Shown here piece by piece: positions 1 to 7,232 of a stretch of 15,194 nucleotides of DNA. Under the pieces are notes generated by a model. The model was not told the origin of the DNA. It did not search any database and worked only from the letters and a program-made list of their open reading frames with translations. Where the stretch lies: assembly GCA_023544495.1 (NCBI GenBank), contig JAMJFV010000033.1:1-15194 (forward strand), read 5' to 3'. This stretch comes from ANME-2 cluster archaeon (GTDB lineage Archaea; Halobacteriota; Methanosarcinia; Methanosarcinales; Methanocomedenaceae). The position numbers were made by a program, and so were the translations under genes. Every line of letters begins with the position of its first letter. Within the stretch, counting starts at the first letter, position 1.

Positions 1-1
1 G

Positions 2-757
2 ATATACACTGATTACCACATGAAGGTCCCTGAGGTGTTCTACAACCGTGAAGACCGGTGGCAGTTCGCAAAGGAGAAATATGGCAATTCACAGATACAG
101 GTGGAGCCCTATAATGTATTGCTGGAACTGGACGGCTCGACTGACTTTTACATGATGCTGCCCTTTACTCCCAGCAACAAGGACAACATGATATCCTGGA
201 TGGCAGTGAACCAGGACCCGCCTAACTATGGCCAGAAGATATTATACGAGTTCTCCAAGGACAGGCTGATTTACGGTCCGGCCCAGATCGAGGCACTGAT
301 AGACCAGGACGAGGTTATCTCAAAGGACCTGACCCTGTGGAGCACGGGCGGTTCAAACGTGATACGGGGTAACCTGCTGGTAATTCCTATCGAGGATTCT
401 ATCCTGTATATCGAACCCCTGTACATCTCAGCAGAATCGGCATCCAGTATTCCCGAACTCAAGAAGATACTGGTGGTCTATGAGAACAGGGTGGTAATGG
501 AAGATTCACTGGAAACAGCACTCTCAAAATTGATGAGTGCGAACGTCTCGACTGTAGCATCAAAGCCTGGTTTGCCCGGTCTGCCTGGGGCCGGGGATAA
601 AGACCTTAACCAGTTGCTGGATGAAACACTGGCACATTATGATACTGCCAGGAAATATCTAGACGCGGGCGACCTTGAGAATTACGGGCGCGAAATGAAG
701 ATCGTGGATAACCTGATGGAACAGTTAAGGCAACTGGTGCAGGATAACCTGGATTAG
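2..757 (+). CDS. UPF0182 family membrane protein, C-terminal part (5' end outside window)
   Basis: The reading frame is open to the left edge, so this is the last ~251 residues of a longer protein; the ATG at 20 is internal. The segment around FYNREDRWQF, followed by a mixed alpha/beta region (LPFTPSNKDNMISWM, GNLLVIPIEDSILYIEPLY), matches my recollection of the soluble C-terminal domain of UPF0182 (COG1615) proteins, which are usually about 900 residues with several N-terminal membrane helices. The acidic, helical tail (DLNQLLDETLAHYDTARKYL, then DAGDLENYGREMK) is also typical of the family. The biochemical function of UPF0182 is unknown. It ends 47 bp before the convergent gene at 805. The family call is quite secure; the membrane part is inferred because it lies outside the window. 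Confidence 0.85.
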   Translation: MYTDYHMKVPEVFYNREDRWQFAKEKYGNSQIQVEPYNVLLELDGSTDFYMMLPFTPSNKDNMISWMAVNQDPPNYGQKILYEFSKDRLIYGPAQIEALIDQDEVISKDLTLWSTGGSNVIRGNLLVIPIEDSILYIEPLYISAESASSIPELKKILVVYENRVVMEDSLETALSKLMSANVSTVASKPGLPGLPGAGDKDLNQLLDETLAHYDTARKYLDAGDLENYGREMKIVDNLMEQLRQLVQDNLD

Positions 758-804
758 AAATTAATTTGGAACGGATGAATGATGTCCCCGATTAATTATT
801 AGTT

Positions 805-1140
805 TCAGAACCGTTTCAGGTCGATGTAACCTGACAGGTTGACGGTCCCCAGAACAGCGATCGTCTTACCATCGGGATCCTTGATAGGTGTAACAATTAC
901 GGGCATACCCTTATACGGCCCGCGGGTGGCAAATCCGTGGAATATGTTGCCCGAGTTCAGTGCTTCTTCGAGATATGGGCCTGTATATTCATAATCAACC
1001 ACCTTGTTGTTCTCGATCCTTACCCCTTTTTGGTTCCTGCTTCTCATGGTGGTGGGGAGACCTACCACGCCATATATTGCCATGGCGAGGGGTTCAAGCT
1101 CTTTAGCTGTTGAATCTTCGGATATGCAAATTCCTGCCAT
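805..1140 (-). CDS. DUF2111-type archaeal protein
   Basis: A complete soluble protein of 111 residues (114 if the in-frame GTG at 1149 is used). The ATG at 1140 is preferred because a weak GAGTG lies about 6 nt upstream, but the two starts cannot be separated with certainty. The N-terminal block (ICISEDSTAKELEPLAMAIY, then VGLPTTMRSRNQKGVRIE) and the central DYEYTGPYLEEAL resemble the DUF2111 family (COG4029), found mainly in methanogenic archaea. The C-terminal half (GMPVIVTPIKDPDGKTIAVL) looks like a small alpha/beta ligand-sensing fold, somewhat PAS/GAF-like. No catalytic residues are evident and the function is not known. It has its own TATA box upstream and is convergent with the UPF0182 gene. 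The family name is from memory of motifs. Confidence 0.65.
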   Translation of the reverse strand: MAGICISEDSTAKELEPLAMAIYGVVGLPTTMRSRNQKGVRIENNKVVDYEYTGPYLEEALNSGNIFHGFATRGPYKGMPVIVTPIKDPDGKTIAVLGTVNLSGYIDLKRF

Positions 1141-1167
1141 TTTGTTCACTCAATACTACACAATCAA

Positions 1168-1186
1168 TCATGATATTTAAATTGTT
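1168..1186 (-). promoter_or_regulatory. TATA box of the DUF2111 gene
   Basis: On the minus strand TTTAAATATCA (about 1171-1181) lies some 37 nt upstream of the ATG at 1140, preceded by an A-rich BRE-like stretch. The usual 25-nt spacing would put transcription start near 1151, giving a very short leader. A further palindromic ACTATATAGT at 1210-1219 could be an alternative element. Confidence 0.45.
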
Positions 1187-1302
1187 GCTTCATGTTCATA
1201 GCATGTAGTACTATATAGTGCAGAAATAATAATTCGAATGAATTTTGGTAAAAAACGGTTAAAAGGAGATCAAGCTGGTGACATTCTGTAAGAAAGCCGG
1301 GT

Positions 1303-1632
1303 TCACAGTCTTACCTTGATGTGCCAGTTGAACATCCACGCAATTAAAAATAAAAGAGACAGTGTTTCCAGACTTTCGGATAATAAATTGTAAGAATATG
1401 GTACGATTCCATTTACAATACTAATATGTATAAATTCATGGAATGCAAGAAAACTCCCGGCAAGTATTACATAACTAAAGTTTTTGAATAGTAAATCCTT
1501 TTTTAGAAAAATTCGTGCTCTAATAATTTCCAGATTCATCTTTTTAAGTCTCAACAACAACAAAAGAGCAAGAATAAGAAATAGCAAATAACCTACAAAA
1601 ATTACAAAATCATTGATCACTTGAAAATCCAT
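1303..1632 (-). CDS. Hypothetical small membrane protein, AT-rich
   Basis: About 109 residues from MDFQVINDF. The frame continues to an upstream ATG at 1698 (131 residues), but those extra residues look like translated A/T-rich leader, and a TATA box at 1708-1720 would place transcription start inside them. Three hydrophobic segments are visible: VIFVGYLLFLILALLLLL, YVILAGSFLAFHEFIHISIV, and LSLLFLIAWMFNW near the C-terminus. The first is followed by a basic loop (RLKKMNLEIIRARIFLKK). I do not recognise a family. Base composition is far more AT-rich than the flanking genes, which suggests recent acquisition or weak constraint. HEFIH is not a convincing zinc-protease motif at this size. It may be a real orphan gene, but codon composition alone is weak evidence. 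Confidence 0.5.
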   Translation of the reverse strand: MDFQVINDFVIFVGYLLFLILALLLLLRLKKMNLEIIRARIFLKKDLLFKNFSYVILAGSFLAFHEFIHISIVNGIVPYSYNLLSESLETLSLLFLIAWMFNWHIKVRL

Positions 1633-1707
1633 CGATTTGCGTTCATTTTGTGTGTATATAAAATTTATGTAATTATTTCTACGTTGAAAAAAAAACATTT
1701 CGCAATT

Positions 1708-1720
1708 ATAAATATATAAA
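1708..1720 (-). promoter_or_regulatory. TATA box upstream of the AT-rich membrane protein gene
   Basis: Read on the minus strand the sequence is TTTATATATTTAT. At the normal archaeal spacing it directs transcription start near 1690, supporting the internal ATG at 1632 over the ATG at 1698. Confidence 0.45.
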
Positions 1721-1733
1721 CCAACGTTATGAT

Positions 1734-1785
1734 AGATTTTCGAAAATCTCCCGGAAGCCTTTTTGAGATTTGCGAAATCCGGGAG
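1734..1785. repeat. Tandem palindromes AGATTTTCGAAAATCT / GATTTGCGAAATC with flanking inverted repeat
   Basis: A perfect 16-bp palindrome AGATTTTCGAAAATCT occupies 1734-1749. A related imperfect palindrome, GATTTGCGAAATC, lies at 1767-1779, with centres about 31-32 bp apart (three helical turns). In addition CTCCCGGA (1748-1755) is perfectly inverted at TCCGGGAG (1778-1785). The cluster sits between the stop of the ABC ATPase gene at 1795 and the TATA box at 1708-1720. It may be an operator/activator site for the membrane protein gene or a 3' structure of the ABC operon. Confidence 0.6.
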
Positions 1786-1794
1786 TCAACAAAG

Positions 1795-2484
1795 TCACGA
1801 ATCCTCAACCTTCCCGTCTACAAGCCTGATAATCCTGTCTGTCCGCTCAGCTACCCACACATCATGCGTAACAATGATCACAGTCTGTCCACCATCAGAC
1901 AGCCGCCGCAGGATACCCACAATAAGGTCCCTGGTCCTGGTATCCACTTCTCCTGTAGGTTCATCGGCCAGAATAATTGAAGGCTTATTGGCAAGTGCCC
2001 TGGCGATGCTCACCCTCTGCTGCTCCCCGCCGCTCAATTCAGAGGGTTTATGGTTTAAACGTTCACCCAATCCCATCTCGGTCAGCACTTCAGTGGCCCG
2101 CCTTATCCGCTCTTTCTTCGGAACCCTGGCAAACCTCATCGCTATCTCTACATTCCCCAGTGCAGTGAGGGCGGGTAGCAGGTTGAAGTGCTGGAACACG
2201 AACCCTATCTTCTCACGACGCAGTCTTGGAATGTCCTTCACTTTAACTCCGGTCACCTCAACGCCGTCAATGAACACCTCCCCTTCAGTAGGTATTTCCA
2301 GCATACCGATGATCGATAGCAAGGTAGATTTCCCGGAACCGGATGGGCCCACGATACTTATCAATTCACCTCGCTTCACCTCCATGTCCACACCCTGTAA
2401 TGCATGTACAGGCACCTTGCCCTGCATGTAGGTCTCCTTCAGACCGCGGGTCTTCAAAATAATGTCTGCCTTAGCATTATTCAT
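1795..2484 (-). CDS. ABC transporter ATP-binding protein (LolD/MacB type)
   Basis: The 229-residue nucleotide-binding subunit hydrolyses ATP to power the adjacent permease. All motifs are visible in order: Walker A GPSGSGKST (46-54), Q-loop glutamine at 98 in VFQHFN, signature LSGGEQQR (150-157), Walker B IILADEPT (170-177), D-loop GEVDTRT and the switch histidine at 207 in VTHD. Length and motifs fit the LolD/MacB/FtsE subgroup, which pairs with permeases carrying a large extracytoplasmic domain. Its ATG overlaps the last 8 bases of the permease gene, so translation is probably coupled. Systems of this type usually act mechanically on envelope proteins, lipids or peptides rather than as classical importers; the substrate cannot be read from sequence. 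Confidence 0.95.
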   Translation of the reverse strand: MNNAKADIILKTRGLKETYMQGKVPVHALQGVDMEVKRGELISIVGPSGSGKSTLLSIIGMLEIPTEGEVFIDGVEVTGVKVKDIPRLRREKIGFVFQHFNLLPALTALGNVEIAMRFARVPKKERIRRATEVLTEMGLGERLNHKPSELSGGEQQRVSIARALANKPSIILADEPTGEVDTRTRDLIVGILRRLSDGGQTVIIVTHDVWVAERTDRIIRLVDGKVEDS

Positions 2485-3604
2485 ACCGCAATGCCTCCAT
2501 AGGACTCATACGGGATGCCCGCAGGGCAGGGTAGATACCCGAGAGGGTACCAAGTAATATGGCGAACAGCATGGCAATGGCCACCAGCCGATACGTGATA
2601 AGGAACAGCACGATCCCTTTCTCGGCCAGCCAAAGGTTCATACCATAGACAACGACCCACCCACATGCCAATCCCAGCAGACCTCCCAGCAGACCCATTA
2701 TGGCAGCCTCGCCCACCGTCATTATCAGGATATCTCTCCTCTCAGCCCCCATTGCCTTCAATATGCCAAATTCCTTGGTACGCTCCATCACCGACATGAG
2801 CATGGTGTTCATGACGCTCAGGCCGCCGATAATGGCAGCCAGGACAGCTGCGCTGACCGTGATCACAGAGAATATCATCAGGCTCTGTCTGGCCTCTTTT
2901 TCAAGTTCACTGGGTGAAAGTGTATCCACTCCTTCCACGCTGAGCTTGATCCGCCTGGCCAGCAGGTCACCGTCGACCCCGTCATCGGGAATGACAAATA
3001 TCATGGAAACCATATCACCCATATCATAAACATCCTGGGCACTATCAAGAGGAACGGCTGCCGTGGCATCAAAAAAACTACCGGTATATTCCAGCAGGCC
3101 GACCACGGTGAAGTACTTGTCCCGTATCTCGATACGGTCCCCCACGCCAATGTTATATTGGGTTGCTATGCTCGTGCCAATCATCGTTTCGTACCTGTCA
3201 CCCCTCATGAGGAACCTCCCTTGCTTAACCTTGACAGGGCCCAGTACGGTCTGGGATTTTTCCGGCGGCAATCCCACGATCTGGTTACCACCGAAGCTCA
3301 TGGCGCCTCCTTCCTCCAGCGGTGCCATTAACAGTCCGTAAGCATCCTTTACTCCGGGTACTTTCCTGACCTCAGCCGCCTTGCCGGTGGTCACGCTCCC
3401 ACCGAACACGCCACTTGAACCGAACACGCGGATCTTATCTGCAGTCAGTGAAAATGAGGTCTCGAAGGTCTGGTTAAAGTTCTCGGACATAGAACCCATA
3501 ACGATGACTGCGAATATGCCCAGGGCTATCCCGAACACGGTCAGTCCGGTCCTGACCTTGCGCTGGGATAAATTTCTCAGGATAATGTCAAGCAAAGATC
3601 CCAC
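2477..3604 (-). CDS. ABC transporter permease, MacB/FtsX family
   Basis: A 375-residue membrane subunit with the MacB topology. There is one N-terminal helix (about 18-40, within RTGLTVFGIALGIFAVIVMG), then an extracytoplasmic MacB_PCD-type domain of about 200 residues. Three C-terminal helices belong to the FtsX domain (from about residue 245). The coupling segment MNTMLMSVMERTKEFGILKA and the C-terminal PALRASRMSPMEALRYE are characteristic of the family. It begins 3 bp after the stop of the upstream surface-protein gene and overlaps the ATPase gene by 8 bp, so the three form an operon. MacB-type permeases move substrates by mechanotransmission across the membrane. In an archaeon with an S-layer this points to export or assembly of envelope material, which is inferred. 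Confidence 0.93.
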   Translation of the reverse strand: MGSLLDIILRNLSQRKVRTGLTVFGIALGIFAVIVMGSMSENFNQTFETSFSLTADKIRVFGSSGVFGGSVTTGKAAEVRKVPGVKDAYGLLMAPLEEGGAMSFGGNQIVGLPPEKSQTVLGPVKVKQGRFLMRGDRYETMIGTSIATQYNIGVGDRIEIRDKYFTVVGLLEYTGSFFDATAAVPLDSAQDVYDMGDMVSMIFVIPDDGVDGDLLARRIKLSVEGVDTLSPSELEKEARQSLMIFSVITVSAAVLAAIIGGLSVMNTMLMSVMERTKEFGILKAMGAERRDILIMTVGEAAIMGLLGGLLGLACGWVVVYGMNLWLAEKGIVLFLITYRLVAIAMLFAILLGTLSGIYPALRASRMSPMEALRYE

Positions 3605-3607
3605 CCC

Positions 3608-4669
3608 TTACATTTTTCTTACTACTGTGGCCGTGGCAATGATGCCCAGTATCCCCATCAACACACCAAAACCGGGCGTCTGTGTTGCAGTGGGCTGGTT
3701 TACCGGATTTATAGGTTCAGGTATCAAAAGCACGGTTTCATAGCGGTCCAGTATTTCCAGGTCCTGTGTTTTTACGAGGATAGTAACGTAATACGTGCCC
3801 GGAGCTATGCCATCCCAGAGGATACCCACGGTATCATCCCTGTTCAGGGTCAGTATTTCAGGTCTGCCTGTGAACACAAGGGGAACACTTCCCTCCTTTT
3901 GGAGCTGCACGTCCACGTTACCGTCAAAGGGCACCTGAGAGCGGCCAAACAGGGTCACACTGGCACCAAAATCGTCTACATCCACATCAGTATTGTCAAT
4001 TTCAACCTTCTGCCGGGATGTGTAACTGGTCATATAAGAGGAAGTGATGTTTGGGATATGGGAGTATGCTTTAACGCGGACCATATACTCGGTATGGTCA
4101 TCGAGCAGGATGGGCCAGTTGATGAGAACCTGCGTGGACTGGATAACAGGTATGTCATCTTTTGTCTCTGAATAAATGATGTCTCCGTCCTGGATCAACT
4201 GGAACACAAAATCCGCTACAGCGGGATTGGTCATGCTTCTGGGTTTGACCAGCAGGTCAACCCCGCTGCTGTCTGCGCTCAGGTCCACCACCTGGAATCG
4301 TGGCAACACAACGAACCCATAGGAAAAGGGATACGACTTCTGTGCTACGGATTCGCCGTTCACATATACACTTGCTGTGGCAACGTAGGTCTCAAATTGT
4401 GGCCGTGTCTCCCACATAATTATCTTTGTGGTCTCAGTTCTGGCATCCATCTCAAGATCCAGTGTTCGTGTTTCCACGACATCGGTTTTGTGCATAAGCT
4501 TGAATAGAACCTGTCCGTGCACAGGCTCGTTGCCTGAGCGCAGGGTCACATCCATGGAATGTTCATCAGAGAATATGGATATGATATCAATAACGGGTTC
4601 TGATACAGCTGGTTCAATTGCGATAATGATCAGCATAAATGATATTAATAAAAGATATTTGTGCTTCAT
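3608..4669 (-). CDS. Secreted cell-surface protein with PGF-CTERM anchor
   Basis: A 353-residue exported protein. The start is set at the ATG giving MKHKYLLLISFMLIIIAIEP, a clear signal peptide; the open frame extends 39 codons further but those residues lack signal character. The body is beta-rich, with apparently repeated immunoglobulin/fibronectin-like modules (several segments of the form 'VDLLVKPRSMTNPAVADFVF' and 'YMVRVKAYSHIPNI'). The C-terminus has a Pro/Thr linker, then TPGFGVLMGILGIIATATVV and RKM. This is the tripartite PGF-CTERM signal (PGF motif at about 332-334, hydrophobic helix, basic end) processed by archaeosortase A to attach proteins to the archaeal surface. Its position 3 bp before the MacB-type permease suggests a partner or cargo of that transporter. 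No enzymatic motif is visible. Confidence 0.85.
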   Translation of the reverse strand: MKHKYLLLISFMLIIIAIEPAVSEPVIDIISIFSDEHSMDVTLRSGNEPVHGQVLFKLMHKTDVVETRTLDLEMDARTETTKIIMWETRPQFETYVATASVYVNGESVAQKSYPFSYGFVVLPRFQVVDLSADSSGVDLLVKPRSMTNPAVADFVFQLIQDGDIIYSETKDDIPVIQSTQVLINWPILLDDHTEYMVRVKAYSHIPNITSSYMTSYTSRQKVEIDNTDVDVDDFGASVTLFGRSQVPFDGNVDVQLQKEGSVPLVFTGRPEILTLNRDDTVGILWDGIAPGTYYVTILVKTQDLEILDRYETVLLIPEPINPVNQPTATQTPGFGVLMGILGIIATATVVRKM

Positions 4670-4803
4670 TACCCTACTATACCCGAGGAATAAACAAAAG
4701 ACTTTCCACATAAAAAATATTTTATTGCGCGGTACCCGCAGGATAAATACGGATACCGCCTGACAAATTTTCGACCTATGTAGCAACAGATTATTTTCTA
4801 TCG

Positions 4804-4819
4804 CTAAATATATATTTAG
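4804..4819. repeat. Perfect 16-bp palindrome CTAAATATATATTTAG
   Basis: The sequence is its own reverse complement. It lies between the 3' end of fdhD (4907) and the 5' end of the surface-protein operon (4669). It contains a TATA-like core usable in either direction, so it could be the operon's promoter with a leader of about 110 nt, or an operator. No T-tract typical of a terminator follows it on the minus strand. Confidence 0.4.
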
Positions 4820-4906
4820 AGCTTCTTATTTATATAATTATTGTGTCCCTGTAAACAAATTAGAGAACTTGGAGCATTAATCCATAAATAATCATGATGA
4901 ATAGGC

Positions 4907-5656
4907 TTACTCATTTAAACGCCAGTCGTTGGTAAATACGGTCATACTTTCACTGGTGGCAAATCCAACCAGGCAAATACCTGTATGCTTTGCAGCCTCT
5001 ATTCCGCTATTCAATGGTGCGGTCTTGGTAACTACCATCGGGACGCCTGCTCGCGCCGCCTTTAATATCATCCCCCCGGGCTGACGCCCTGATGAGAGAA
5101 TAAAATGTTCACCTGGTATGAACCCGTCCATCAGGGCCTGCCCGATGACCTTGTCAATGGCATTGTGCCGCCCTACATCTAATGCCCGGGCAACACAACT
5201 ACCATCCCTGTTGATGAAGCATGCTGCATGGGTTCCCCTGGTCTGGTGGTATATATCGGATTCTATGTGATGCACTGAACTTTTAACAATATCAGGGGAA
5301 AAATGAACATCCGAATCCACATTGATATCCTCATTGTGTTCCCAGTTCACACCGATACAGCCTGACGACCGTATCTCGTACCAGAGGTCGAAAACACCAT
5401 TGGTCGTGATCTGAGTGAATATCCTGTGCTCATTATCGATACTTACGTCCTTGATGTCAGTGGGAGTACTGACAATGCCTTCACATACAAGATACCCTAT
5501 TGCAAGTTGTTCGAGTTGTGCAGGGGAAGCAAGTATGGTAGCGATATGTGTATTGTTCACATACAGTTCGAATGTCTCTTCTACTGCTATAGTGAAACTG
5601 GATTGCCGGGTCCGGTCATTATCCATGATGATGGCTTCGTATTGTTTCAGGTACAT
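4907..5656 (-). CDS. fdhD: FdhD family sulfurtransferase / formate dehydrogenase accessory protein
   Basis: A 249-residue FdhD homologue. In E. coli, FdhD passes sulfur from the cysteine desulfurase IscS to the molybdenum cofactor of formate dehydrogenase. Family landmarks are the N-terminal VEETFELYVNNTHIAT, YLVCEGI, RSSGC at 96-100, RGTHAAC, ALDVGRHNAIDKVIGQA at 158-174, SSGRQPGGMILKAARAGVP and APLNSGIEAAKHTGICLVGF. The usual active-site loop is CxxC; here only Cys100 is present (CIGV), so the second cysteine is missing. No formate dehydrogenase or other molybdo/tungsten-enzyme gene lies in this window, so its client is encoded elsewhere. Alternative start at the ATG at 5626. It is transcribed divergently from the nitrilase-family gene, with 62 bp between the starts. 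Confidence 0.88.
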   Translation of the reverse strand: MYLKQYEAIIMDNDRTRQSSFTIAVEETFELYVNNTHIATILASPAQLEQLAIGYLVCEGIVSTPTDIKDVSIDNEHRIFTQITTNGVFDLWYEIRSSGCIGVNWEHNEDINVDSDVHFSPDIVKSSVHHIESDIYHQTRGTHAACFINRDGSCVARALDVGRHNAIDKVIGQALMDGFIPGEHFILSSGRQPGGMILKAARAGVPMVVTKTAPLNSGIEAAKHTGICLVGFATSESMTVFTNDWRLNE

Positions 5657-5718
5657 GGTTCGTTATGACTGTATATCGTATATCATATTTATGTACTTTA
5701 ATTATAAAATGATTGATT
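5657..5718. promoter_or_regulatory. Divergent promoter region between fdhD and the nitrilase-family gene
   Basis: This 62-bp spacer carries AT-rich elements that could serve both genes: CATATTTATG near 5683-5692 for the rightward gene and, read on the minus strand, CATAAATATG over the same bases for fdhD. A direct repeat GTATATCGTATATC lies next to them. Neither gene has a good Shine-Dalgarno sequence, so short-leader or leaderless transcripts are likely. Confidence 0.4.
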
Positions 5719-6477
5719 GTGAACGTATCGCTCGTACAGATGGATGTTGCATTCTGCCGGAAACAGCACAATCTTCAGCGTGCCCTTGAGTTTTCAGGCA
5801 CGTGCGATACAGACATGGTGGTCTTTCCCGAAGTATTCACCACCGGTTTTTGTTATGACCGTATTGACGAGATAGCTGAATCTGAACCGTATCCGACTAT
5901 TGAGATGTTAAGGCAGATGTCTAAAGCGTACAATAATATCATAATAGGCTCCATCATAATATCTGCACCGGGCGGACGGTTCTATAACCTTGGGTTTGTG
6001 CTGGATAATGGTGAAGTAGCAGGTACGTATAAAAAGGTGCATCCCTTTGGGGCAGAAAAGCACCACTTCACAGCCGGGGACTCCATTGAGCCCATCAGGA
6101 CCTCGCAGGGACTGGTCGGGCTTATGATATGTTATGATATCAGGTTCCCTGAAATGGCGCGAAAACTGGCACTTGATGGTGTAGATATCCTGGTGACCGT
6201 CGCCCAGTTCCCATCCCTTCGCCAGGAACATTGGGATGTGCTGGTACGGGCCCGGGCCATTGAGAACCAGGTACCTCATGCTGCCTGCAATCGTGTGGGA
6301 GCGGACCCCTCCAATGTTTTCGGGGGCGGATCAGTAATAATCGATGGCCGGGGCAGGGTACTTGCAGATGCATGTTCTGTTGAAAAGGTCATCTCTGCAC
6401 ATGTGGATATGGGAGATAAAGTACGGATTCGTAATGAGATCACGTGTTTTTCAGACCGGTGTGAAACACTGTATTAA
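5719..6477 (+). CDS. Carbon-nitrogen hydrolase (nitrilase superfamily amidase)
   Basis: A protein of 252 residues from GTG at 5719 (MNVSLVQMDV), the usual N-terminal strand of this family; an in-frame TTG at 5713 is less likely. The catalytic triad is visible: Glu38 in FPEVFTTGF, Lys106 in YKKVHPFG and Cys138 in ICYDIRFPE. Members cleave C-N bonds of small amides. The FPEVFTTGF and HxxFTAGD context is closest in my memory to omega-amidase/YafV-Nit2-type enzymes, which deamidate alpha-ketoglutaramate and related compounds, but substrate cannot be assigned from motifs. The C-terminal part (QEHWDVLVRARAIENQVPHA, FGGGSVIIDGRGRVLAD) is intact. Divergent from fdhD with no obvious functional link. 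Confidence 0.9.
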   Translation: MNVSLVQMDVAFCRKQHNLQRALEFSGTCDTDMVVFPEVFTTGFCYDRIDEIAESEPYPTIEMLRQMSKAYNNIIIGSIIISAPGGRFYNLGFVLDNGEVAGTYKKVHPFGAEKHHFTAGDSIEPIRTSQGLVGLMICYDIRFPEMARKLALDGVDILVTVAQFPSLRQEHWDVLVRARAIENQVPHAACNRVGADPSNVFGGGSVIIDGRGRVLADACSVEKVISAHVDMGDKVRIRNEITCFSDRCETLY

Positions 6478-6551
6478 GATTCATAACGTATAGCAAGGCT
6501 TTTGTATCTACAACTTTCAATATATTATTGAATAATATTGAGTGTTATGCT

Positions 6552-7229
6552 ATGATACGCCAGCGGTTTGTGCTTGATACCAGTGCTTTGACTGATTCCA
6601 CTACCAGGGAAGTAGAAGGTTACAGAAATCTATGTGATGGGATAAGCGGTATCCTCAATACGATTGCTGATGCCCGCCTGTCTTTTGATATCAGTTGTTA
6701 CGTGCCCTTTCCTTCGGTCTACAATGAACTGAAGGATTTTGCCAAGAATAACGGGTGCAATGACGAAGTAATTGCCAAGATAGATACCTGGCTGGTGAAA
6801 AAGACACCTGACCGGTACGAGGTGAAGATACCATCCAAGATATTCTATGAATACGTTGACTACATGCGGACCCGCATCAACAAGGGAATGAACGTAGCCG
6901 AGGATGCCATCTGGGAAGCGGCCACTGAATGCCTTTTCACGACTTCCGAGGCCAAGGATAAAAGGAAGATAGAGTTGGAGATAGAACGTGATATCATCGG
7001 CAGTATAGTAGGCAAGTTCAGGGATAAATACCGCACAGCCCTGCGATACGGCATTCTGGACAGTGCACCTGATATCGACGTGTTGCTGCTTGCAAAGGAA
7101 CTTGATGCTGCAGTGGTGGCATCGGATATGGGAGTGCAGAAATGGGCGGAACAGCTGGGACTACGTTTTGTTGAGGCCAGGTCCTTTCCTGCCATAATCA
7201 GGGAATATCTGCAACATAAGAGGGGATAA
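6552..7229 (+). CDS. RNA-free ribonuclease P (HARP; formerly 'RNA ligase partner', UPF0278)
   Basis: A 225-residue PIN-like nuclease. The ATG at 6552 (MIRQRFVLDTSALTD) is chosen over a TTG at 6528 because the first PIN strand starts there. Visible features are Asp9 in LDTSALTD, the acidic pair Asp174/Asp176 in SAPDIDVLLLAKELDA, Asp192 in VVASDMGVQKWAEQLGL, and a charged helical insertion (about 110-165) typical of HARP, where it mediates oligomerisation. HARP of Aquifex aeolicus removes tRNA 5' leaders without an RNA subunit; archaeal homologues usually coexist with the RNA-based RNase P, and their role there is not settled. The next gene starts 3 bp after the stop, so the two are probably cotranscribed. 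Confidence 0.88.
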   Translation: MIRQRFVLDTSALTDSTTREVEGYRNLCDGISGILNTIADARLSFDISCYVPFPSVYNELKDFAKNNGCNDEVIAKIDTWLVKKTPDRYEVKIPSKIFYEYVDYMRTRINKGMNVAEDAIWEAATECLFTTSEAKDKRKIELEIERDIIGSIVGKFRDKYRTALRYGILDSAPDIDVLLLAKELDAAVVASDMGVQKWAEQLGLRFVEARSFPAIIREYLQHKRG

Positions 7230-7232
7230 GTG

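Noticed and set aside
1265..1318. AAGGAG followed by GTG at 1277 and a 13-codon open frame
   Set aside because: Too short to support as a gene, with no conserved peptide and no clear promoter or coupled gene downstream.
1763..2431. Long plus-strand open frame of 222 codons opposite the ABC ATPase gene
   Set aside because: It is the antisense shadow of a gene with every ABC ATPase motif; its product is Ser/Pro/Arg-rich low-quality sequence without domain features.
4670..4786. Upstream extension of the surface-protein frame by 39 codons
   Set aside because: The real signal peptide begins at the ATG at 4669; the extension would place a second hydrophobic stretch before it and has no start signals.
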